Shown here in pieces: positions 14,878-20,042 of a stretch of 20,042 nt of DNA. Positions within the stretch are counted from its first letter, which is position 1, and each line of letters begins with the position of its first letter. This DNA is from DATDMG01 sp036518955 (lineage in GTDB: Bacteria > Actinomycetota > Actinomycetes > Actinomycetales > Kineosporiaceae). Below the pieces are notes generated by a model, which saw nothing but the letters and a program-made list of their open reading frames with translations, ran no database searches and had not been told where the DNA came from. The position numbers and the translations under genes are program-made. The stretch spans positions 1 through 20,042 of the forward strand of contig DATDMG010000487.1 in the NCBI GenBank assembly GCA_036518955.1. Direction: 5' to 3'.

Positions 14878-16179
14878 ATGACGATGCCCCTCTCGACCCA
14901 GACCCCACCCGGCCCGCGCGCTTCCACCGGCCCCGGACCCGGCCCGGTGAACGAACCCCCTCGATGTCGGCTCTGCGCCGCGCCCCTGACGCGCACCTTC
15001 GTCGACCTCGGGATGTCGCCGCCCTGTGAGAGCTACCTGAGCGTGGACCAGCTCGACCAGCCCGAGACGTTCTACCCGCTCCACGTGCGGGTGTGCGAGT
15101 CCTGTCTGCTCGTGCAGTTGCCCGCCTACGTGACGCCGGAGTCGGTGTTCAGCGACTACGCCTACTTCTCGTCCTACTCCAGCAGCTGGGTCGAACACGC
15201 GCGACGTTTCGTCGAGCAGACGGTCCACGACCTGCGGCTCGGACCGGACAGCCGGATCGTCGAGGTCGCCAGCAACGACGGGTACCTCCTTCAGCACGCC
15301 CTGCCCCTGGGCATCCCGGTGTTGGGGATCGAGCCGGCCGCGAACATCGCCGAGGTCGCCCGCGCGCGCGGCGTCCCGACCGAGTGCCGGTTCCTCGGCG
15401 AGGAGGTCGGCCACCAGCTCGCCGATCGGTACGGCAAGGCCGACCTGGTGATCGGCAACAATGTGTTGGCCCACGTGCCGGCCCTGCTGGACTTCGTCCG
15501 CGGGCTGCGGGCGCTGGTCAAGGACGGCGGCCTGGTGTCCCTGGAGTTCCCGCACCTGCTGAGACTGATCGAGCAACGGCAGTACGACACGATCTACCAC
15601 GAGCACTTCTCCTACCTCACCCTGCGGACGGCGGCACGGGCACTGGCCACCGCCGACCTTGTCGTGGTGGACGTCGTCGAGCTGCCCACGCACGGCGGTT
15701 CGCTGCGGGTGCTGGCTCGTCCGGCGGCGTCGGCCGAGAGCCGCTCGGCACGGGTGGCGGAGCTGCTGGCCGAGGAGGAAGCGGCCGGGCTGCACACCAT
15801 CGACGGGTACACCGGCTTCGCGGCCGCGGTGCTCGCCGTCAAGTCCGACCTGCTGGGGTTCCTCGTCGACGCCGCCCGCAACGGCCGATCCGTGGCCGGC
15901 TACGGCGCTCCCGGCAAGGGGAACACTCTCCTCAACCACTGCGGCATCCGCGCAGACCTGTTGCCGTTCACCGTGGACCGCAACATCCACAAACAGGGCA
16001 AGTTCCTTCCGGGCACGCACATCCCGGTCCACCCCCCGGAGCGCCTGGACCTCCTCCGGCCCGACTTCGTCCTCGTCCTGCCGTGGAACCTGCGGCAGGA
16101 GGTGATCCAGCAGTTGGCCCACGCCCGGGAATGGGGTGGCAGGTTCGTGGTCCCGATCCCGCACCTGGAGATCCTCTGA
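14878..16179 (+). CDS. sugar C-methyltransferase, TylCIII/TcaB9 type
   Basis: A 433-residue SAM-dependent enzyme with the three-domain layout of NDP-ketosugar C-methyltransferases. An N-terminal zinc-binding domain (C30, C33, C73, C76) is followed by a SAM Rossmann domain with VEVASNDGYLL (128-138), GIEPAANIA (150-158) and IGNNVLAHV. Then come the active-site segment YDTIYHEHFSYLTL (Y240, H241, E242, H243) and a Methyltransf_14 C-domain (GYGAPGKGNT, LPFTVDRN, KQGKFLPGT). In the family, Tyr/Glu/His of this segment help deprotonate the carbon next to a keto group, giving a branched-chain sugar. ATG 14878 has no clear ribosome binding site, and residues 1-23 are Pro/Gly-rich, so GTG 14947 is an alternative start. 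It is followed after 36 nt by the nucleotidyltransferase gene, likely one transcript. Exact substrate unknown. Confidence 0.9.
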   Translation: MTMPLSTQTPPGPRASTGPGPGPVNEPPRCRLCAAPLTRTFVDLGMSPPCESYLSVDQLDQPETFYPLHVRVCESCLLVQLPAYVTPESVFSDYAYFSSYSSSWVEHARRFVEQTVHDLRLGPDSRIVEVASNDGYLLQHALPLGIPVLGIEPAANIAEVARARGVPTECRFLGEEVGHQLADRYGKADLVIGNNVLAHVPALLDFVRGLRALVKDGGLVSLEFPHLLRLIEQRQYDTIYHEHFSYLTLRTAARALATADLVVVDVVELPTHGGSLRVLARPAASAESRSARVAELLAEEEAAGLHTIDGYTGFAAAVLAVKSDLLGFLVDAARNGRSVAGYGAPGKGNTLLNHCGIRADLLPFTVDRNIHKQGKFLPGTHIPVHPPERLDLLRPDFVLVLPWNLRQEVIQQLAHAREWGGRFVVPIPHLEIL

Positions 16180-16215
16180 GCCCCTGCCGACCTCGCGACA
16201 ACGAGGAGCATCACC

Positions 16216-17064
16216 ATGAAAGTTGTTCTGTTCTGCGGCGGCCTCGGATTGCGGATGCGCTCCGGGGAGGACTCGGCGCCCAAACCGATGATGACCATCG
16301 GGCAGCGTCCGGTGCTGTGGCACGTCATGCGTTACTACGCGCACTTCGGCTACCGCGACTTCATCCTCTGCCTCGGCTACGGCGCGGCCTCGGTCAAGGA
16401 CTACTTCCTGAACTACCAGGAGGCCCGCTCCAACGACTTCGTGCTCTCCCAAGGCGGCCGGCGGATCGACCTGCTCAGCAGCGACATCGAGGACTGGCGG
16501 ATCACGTTCGCCGACACGGGGCTGCACACCTTGATGGGGGAACGCCTGCGCCGGGTGCGGCACTTCCTGGACGACGACGAGATCTTCCTCGCCAACTACG
16601 GGGACGTGCTCACCGACGCCCCGATGGACCGCATCGTGGCGCAGGTCGCAAGCGGCGACGCCACCGCCAGTCTCCTCGCGGTGCCGCCCCTGGGGTCGTT
16701 CCACACCGTGAGCTTCGGCCAGGACGCGCGGATCAGTGAGGTCCGCCCGGTCACCGACCTGCCGTTGTGGGTCAACGGCGGCTACTTCGTGCTGCGGCGC
16801 GAGATCTTCGACGTCCTCGGCCGCGGCGAGGACCTGGTCACCGACGCCTTCCCCAGACTGGCCGCGCGAGGCACGTTGCTGGCGATCCCGTACGAGGGCT
16901 TCTGGGCCCCCATGGACACCCTCAAGGAACGCAGCGACCTGGAGGAGATGTACCGCAACGGGACGCGGCCCTGGGCGCTGTGGTCCAGGACCAACCGGGG
17001 CAGTCACCTCGACGTCCCCGACGACCTCGTCCCGTCCGCACCGGCTCCCCGGCTGGTCGGCTGA
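16216..17064 (+). CDS. sugar-1-phosphate nucleotidyltransferase, RfbF (glucose-1-phosphate cytidylyltransferase)-like
   Basis: A 282-residue cytoplasmic nucleotidyltransferase. Nucleotide-binding loop GGLGLRMR (9-16) is followed by KPMMTIGQRPVLWHVMRYY, which matches RfbF better than glucose-1-phosphate thymidylyltransferases. Also present: CLGYGAASVKDYFLNY, the metal-binding YGDVLTD, VNGGYFVLRREIFDVL and the C-terminal GFWAPMDTLKERSDLEEMY that mirrors RfbF. Known RfbF makes CDP-glucose for 3,6-dideoxyhexoses, but no CDP-glucose dehydratase is in the window, so base and sugar specificity are inferred only. GAGGAG lies 8 nt before the ATG. The stop overlaps the next start (TGATG). It presumably activates the sugar modified by the flanking methyltransferase and deacetylase. 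Confidence 0.87.
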   Translation: MKVVLFCGGLGLRMRSGEDSAPKPMMTIGQRPVLWHVMRYYAHFGYRDFILCLGYGAASVKDYFLNYQEARSNDFVLSQGGRRIDLLSSDIEDWRITFADTGLHTLMGERLRRVRHFLDDDEIFLANYGDVLTDAPMDRIVAQVASGDATASLLAVPPLGSFHTVSFGQDARISEVRPVTDLPLWVNGGYFVLRREIFDVLGRGEDLVTDAFPRLAARGTLLAIPYEGFWAPMDTLKERSDLEEMYRNGTRPWALWSRTNRGSHLDVPDDLVPSAPAPRLVG

Positions 17065-17708
17065 TGCACGCGCTCGGGCTCCGACCGTCCGGACTGCGGC
17101 ACCTGATCGCCCTGGGCGCGCATCCGGACGACGTCGAGATCGGTTGCGGTGGACTGCTGCTCAGCCTCGGCCGCGAGGCGCCGGACCTGGTCGCCGACAT
17201 CGTCGTCCTGACCGGCACCCCCTCCCGGATCGCCGAAGCGCATCGCGCGGCCGCGCTCTTCCTGCCGGGGCACAAGGTCGCCCTGCACTGCGCCGCCTTG
17301 CCCGACGGCCGACTCCCGGCCCTGTGGGGGCGGGTCAAGCAGGCGCTGGAGGAGGTCGCGGCGCGAGGGCCGGCCGATCTCGTGCTGGCTCCCCGGCGTT
17401 CCGACGCGCACCAGGACCATCGGACAGTGGCCGAGCAGGTCACCACGGTGTGGCGCGACCATCTGGTGCTGGGCTACGAGATCCCCAAGTGGGACGGCGA
17501 TCTGGACCGGCCCACGGTGTACGTGCCGGTCGAGGACGACGTGATGGCGGAGAAGGTCCGGCTGCTGCAGGAGGCGTTCCCGTCCCAGAGCAGCCGGGAC
17601 TGGTTCGACCCCGACGTGTTCCTCGGTCTGGCCCGGCTGCGCGGGATGGAGTGCCGGTCCCGCTACGCCGAGGCGTTCACCACGGACAAGACGGTGGTGC
17701 AGTGGTGA
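17064..17708 (+). CDS. PIG-L/LmbE-family zinc deacetylase
   Basis: A 214-residue metal-dependent hydrolase. The zinc site is complete: AHPDDVEIGCGG (H20, D23) and DAHQDH (H116, H119). The family removes acetyl groups from N-acetylated sugars (GlcNAc-PI, MshB, BshB) and some other amides. Position between a nucleotidyltransferase and sugar-modifying enzymes suggests an activated or lipid-linked N-acetyl sugar as substrate, which is an inference. It is shorter than MshB (about 290 residues) and closer to small LmbE proteins of polysaccharide loci. The ATG overlaps the upstream TGA by one base (TGATG), so translation is coupled. Its stop is only 2 nt from the stop of the convergent methyltransferase-like gene. 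Confidence 0.9.
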   Translation: MHALGLRPSGLRHLIALGAHPDDVEIGCGGLLLSLGREAPDLVADIVVLTGTPSRIAEAHRAAALFLPGHKVALHCAALPDGRLPALWGRVKQALEEVAARGPADLVLAPRRSDAHQDHRTVAEQVTTVWRDHLVLGYEIPKWDGDLDRPTVYVPVEDDVMAEKVRLLQEAFPSQSSRDWFDPDVFLGLARLRGMECRSRYAEAFTTDKTVVQW

Positions 17709-17710
17709 GC

Positions 17711-18865
17711 TCAGCACCCCACGGCGTGCGGACGGGGCAACGGCAGGACGTACCGCGCCCCCCATCCCCCGCCGTCCTCGAGCTGACCCATCACCTCCTG
17801 CGCGATGTCCCAGGTGAGCACCAGCACGAGCTCGGGCCTGGCCGTCCGCAACGCCTCCACCGATCGGATCGGGATGCCGCAGCCGGGCAGCCGCCGTCCG
17901 TGCTTGGCGGCGGCCGCGTCCACGGTGAAGGGCAACAGCTCGGGACCGACGCCACTGACCCCCAGCAGGACGGGCGCCTTGGACGGTGCACCGTAGCCGA
18001 GCACGGACCGACCGGCCTCCCGCTGCTCTTCGAGCCAGGCCCGAAGCTCGGCGGCGGTGTTCCGGGCGAGCCCCTGGAGCCGGCCCAGCGCACCGGGATC
18101 GGCAAGACCCGCCGCGCCCTCGGCGGCCAGCACGGCGGCGACCGAGCCGGCCGGCTCTCGGGACGACGTCTCGTGGGCCAGCAAGACCCGCAGGCTGCCA
18201 CCGAACACGGGAACGACCTGCGCACCGACGACGCGCAACCCGTACCTCGACCCCAACCGGGCCACCGCCGTCAACGACAAGTACGACCAGTGACCGTGCC
18301 GCACGGTGTCGAACTGCCCGCCCTGCACCAGGGCGAGCAGGTGATGGAACTCCAGCACCAGCAGTCCGCCCGCGGCGAGCCGCTCGGCCCGTCGGCCCAG
18401 AGCCGCGTCGACGTCCGGTTCGTGCGCCAGCGCGTGCACGTCGACGACGAGATCGGCGGGCTCGTCGTCCACCGCGGGCCGGACCCCCGCGGCGCCCAGG
18501 TCGCCGAGCCACGAACCACCGTGATGGCTGGCGAACTCGACCACGGTCCGCGCCCCGGCGGCCGGGCCCTCGCCCAGCAACGCCGCGACCGACGTGCGGG
18601 CGTGCGCTCTGCTCGTCGCGGACTCGACGGCGAGCGGTGGGGCGGGCAGCCGCGGCGTGATCGCACCGAGCTGCACCAGCGCGCAGGCGTGGCACAACCA
18701 CAGCTCGAGAGGCCAACGAGCATCAGGGGTGGGGTCGTCCGCACGCGGGAAGACGTCGGACCCGGGCTGCGGTCCGAGATCGAGCACGCGTACCAGCCGG
18801 GTGGCACCGCACCCGCGGCACGTGTGCTCAGGCGGGGTCTGGGTCGGGATGGTGCTCTGCGTCAT
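17711..18865 (-). CDS. degenerate C-methyltransferase homologue, probably without SAM activity
   Basis: A 384-residue relative of the 14878-16179 enzyme on the opposite strand. Zinc cysteines are kept (C16, C19, C58, C61), as is the C-domain (GYGAPSKAPVLL, LPFTVD, KHGRRLPG). The SAM loop VEVASNDGYLL has become VEFASHHGGSWL (about 109-120). About 32 residues that include the GIEP ribose-binding strand are missing. The catalytic YHEH is RHGH (R189, H190, G191, H192). The frame is intact with strong actinobacterial codon bias and a GAAGGGG ribosome binding site, so it is kept for some function: a sugar-binding or partner protein for the active enzyme, or a different reaction on the same ligand. 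It diverges from the GME gene (89 nt apart) and converges on the deacetylase (2 nt apart). An annotation pipeline would call it a methyltransferase. Confidence 0.85.
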   Translation of the reverse strand: MTQSTIPTQTPPEHTCRGCGATRLVRVLDLGPQPGSDVFPRADDPTPDARWPLELWLCHACALVQLGAITPRLPAPPLAVESATSRAHARTSVAALLGEGPAAGARTVVEFASHHGGSWLGDLGAAGVRPAVDDEPADLVVDVHALAHEPDVDAALGRRAERLAAGGLLVLEFHHLLALVQGGQFDTVRHGHWSYLSLTAVARLGSRYGLRVVGAQVVPVFGGSLRVLLAHETSSREPAGSVAAVLAAEGAAGLADPGALGRLQGLARNTAAELRAWLEEQREAGRSVLGYGAPSKAPVLLGVSGVGPELLPFTVDAAAAKHGRRLPGCGIPIRSVEALRTARPELVLVLTWDIAQEVMGQLEDGGGWGARYVLPLPRPHAVGC

Positions 18866-18906
18866 GGTTTCCCCTTCGTCGAAGGTGCTCGGCCGTCTCG
18901 ACCAGT

Positions 18907-18937
18907 TGATATCACGATCGCCGGGAAGAGACCCGGC
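18907..18937 (+). promoter_or_regulatory. TGATATCA palindrome and leader hairpin between divergent genes
   Basis: In the 89-nt divergent gap, a perfect 8-bp palindrome TGATATCA lies at 18907-18914. A 6-bp stem GCCGGG (18920-18925) / CCCGGC (18932-18937) with loop AAGAGA ends 2 nt before the GGGAGG ribosome binding site of the epimerase. The palindrome may be an operator or -10 region, and the hairpin may affect initiation. No good -35/-10 pair is evident. Confidence 0.35.
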
Positions 18938-18954
18938 AAGGGAGGACAGTGCGG

Positions 18955-19920
18955 ATGAAGCGAGTGTGTGTGACGGGGGCAGGCGGATTCATCGGACATC
19001 ACCTCGTCACCTTCCTCAAGCAACGGGGCTACTGGGTCAGGGGCGTGGACCTGAAGTATCCCGAGTTCACCGAGGTGGACGCCGACGAGTTCGAGTTGCT
19101 GGATCTGCGGAGGTGGGACGCGGCCCTGCAGGCGCTGCGCGGCGTCCAGGAGGTCTACGCGCTCGCCGCCGACATGGGTGGCATGGGCTACATCTCCACC
19201 CATCACGCGGAGATCCTGCACAGCAATGCCCTGATCAACTTGAATACGGTGGAGGCCGCCCGGATCCACGGCGTCGAGCGGTACCTCTACAGCTCATCGG
19301 CGTGCGTCTACCCCGAGTACCGGCAGACCGAGACCGACGTGGTGCCGCTCAAGGAGAGCGACGCGTTCCCCGCACAACCGCAGGACGCCTACGGCTGGGA
19401 GAAGCTCTTCACCGAGCTGCTCTGCTCCTATTACGCCAGCGACTACGGCATGCAGACACGCATCGTTCGGTTCCACAACATCTACGGGCCGTTCGGCACC
19501 TACGACGGGGGCCGGGAGAAGGCACCCGCGGCCGTCTGCCGCAAGGTCGCCCTCGCGGAGGACGGCGGCAGCATCGAGATCTGGGGCGATGGGGAGCAGA
19601 CGCGGTCGTTCTGCTACGTCGACGACTGCGTCGAGGGGATCTATCGCATCATGCAGTCCGATCACGCGGAACCGCTGAACCTCGGCACTGACGAGATGGT
19701 CTCCATCCACCGACTCGTGGAGCTCGTCGTGGACGTCTCCGGGAAGCGAGACATCGGTGTTGCCCATGTCCCGGGTCCGCAAGGGGTCCGCGGGCGCAAC
19801 TCCGACAACCTTCTCCTCCGGCAGGTCCTCGGCTGGGAGCCCACGACGTGCCTGCGCGATGGGCTGGAACCCACCTTCCGATGGATCGAGAAGAGGCTGA
19901 CGAGCGGTGAGCACAACTGA
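18955..19920 (+). CDS. gme: GDP-mannose 3,5-epimerase homologue (extended SDR)
   Basis: A 321-residue SDR epimerase very like plant GME. The NAD(P) motif GAGGFIG (8-14) is followed by ADMGGMGYI, SSACVYPE (catalytic Cys117), DAYGWEK (Tyr146, Lys150), RFHNIYGPFGTYDGGREKAP (Lys189), GDGEQTRSFCYVDDCVEGI and GPQGVRGRNSDN (Arg279/Arg281). Cys, Tyr, Lys and Lys match the residues known from Arabidopsis GME, which converts GDP-D-mannose to GDP-L-galactose or GDP-L-gulose. In bacteria a homologue supplies GDP-L-gulose for bleomycin. Here it most likely feeds a surface glycan, as the next gene is a glycosyltransferase. No GDP-mannose synthesis gene is in the window. The ATG at 18955 is preferred (GGGAGGA 8 nt upstream). 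GTG 18949 is too close to that box. The next gene starts inside its last codons. Confidence 0.92.
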   Translation: MKRVCVTGAGGFIGHHLVTFLKQRGYWVRGVDLKYPEFTEVDADEFELLDLRRWDAALQALRGVQEVYALAADMGGMGYISTHHAEILHSNALINLNTVEAARIHGVERYLYSSSACVYPEYRQTETDVVPLKESDAFPAQPQDAYGWEKLFTELLCSYYASDYGMQTRIVRFHNIYGPFGTYDGGREKAPAAVCRKVALAEDGGSIEIWGDGEQTRSFCYVDDCVEGIYRIMQSDHAEPLNLGTDEMVSIHRLVELVVDVSGKRDIGVAHVPGPQGVRGRNSDNLLLRQVLGWEPTTCLRDGLEPTFRWIEKRLTSGEHN

Positions 19921-20042
19921 TCACGGCGCTCCGGTGCAGGCGATCGGTCCACCGCGGGTCGACGTCCTCGGCGTGAACATCAGCTGCCTGACCCTCGACT
20001 CGGCCGTCCAGGAGGTGACCGGCTGGGTGGACCGCGACGAGC
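19907..20042 (+). CDS. WecG/TagA/CpsF-family glycosyltransferase (GT26), N-terminal fragment
   Basis: Partial, cut by the window end: 45 codons. GTG 19907 overlaps the epimerase stop by 14 nt, with AGAGG upstream, so it is probably translationally coupled. The readable product contains PRVDVLGVNISCLTLDSAVQ followed by EVTGWVDRDE, which is the typical opening (VxVLGVxIxxLTLDxAV) of the family that adds N-acetylmannosamine or a related sugar to the primed lipid carrier. GTG 19934 is an alternative start. The catalytic part lies outside the window. Its place fits the second sugar addition after the priming transferase. Confidence 0.75.
   Translation, partial: MSTTDHGAPVQAIGPPRVDVLGVNISCLTLDSAVQEVTGWVDRDE

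Noticed and set aside
14716..17007. 763-codon minus-strand open frame spanning two polysaccharide genes
   Set aside because: It crosses two well-supported plus-strand genes and encodes a His/Val/Asp/Arg-rich low-complexity product, as expected for a shadow frame.
13263..20042. Antibiotic deoxysugar biosynthesis cluster
   Set aside because: The C-methyltransferase family is known from antibiotic sugars, but the priming transferase and WecG-type enzyme point to a surface polysaccharide, and no polyketide, peptide or 4,6-dehydratase gene is seen.
1..20042. CRISPR arrays, tRNA and rRNA genes
   Set aside because: No regularly spaced repeat series, cloverleaf-like segment or conserved rRNA stretch was noticed on reading either strand.

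Overview
The window comes from a high-GC actinobacterium. Support for this: coding sequence with almost only G or C in third codon positions, many GTG starts, GTGA/TGATG overlaps, hairpins without T-tracts, and actinobacterial protein families (DUF6343/DUF3099-like membrane protein, lipobox lipoproteins, ArsR-type regulator). Nothing in the sequence fixes the genus. I see no tRNA, rRNA, CRISPR array, transposase or phage gene.

Left part (1-5020): three leftward genes, which are a class IV aminotransferase (PabC/BCAT type), a small four-helix membrane protein and a PQQ-type beta-propeller lipoprotein. A divergent intergenic region carrying four GGTCACG heptamers separates them from a rightward YfbK-like VWA lipoprotein. 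Middle part (5025-9330): a leftward multi-membrane GT-C (GT87-like) glycosyltransferase is divergent from two tandem, paralogous GT-B glycosyltransferases that overlap by GTGA. They converge on a leftward ArsR regulator plus MgtA-type P3B ATPase pair (9347-12512).

A 750-nt stretch (12513-13262), unusually AT-rich in places (about 45% GC at 13081-13180), follows. It holds the best promoter in the window (TTTACA-N17-TAGGTT) and two possible small ORFs.

Right part (13263-20042): start of a surface-polysaccharide locus. In order it encodes a polyprenyl-phosphate sugar-1-phosphate transferase (priming enzyme), a TylCIII/TcaB9-type sugar C-methyltransferase, an RfbF-like sugar-1-phosphate nucleotidyltransferase, a PIG-L/LmbE deacetylase, a leftward second C-methyltransferase homologue with a wrecked SAM site, a GDP-mannose 3,5-epimerase homologue (GME), and the N-terminus of a WecG/TagA/CpsF glycosyltransferase running off the end. 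Inference: the locus makes a lipid-linked repeat unit with an activated, C-methylated and deacetylated sugar and/or a GDP-L-galactose/L-gulose-derived residue. The most unusual elements are the methyltransferase-like protein lacking its SAM and catalytic residues, the bacterial GME, and the leader ORF overlapping the priming transferase gene.
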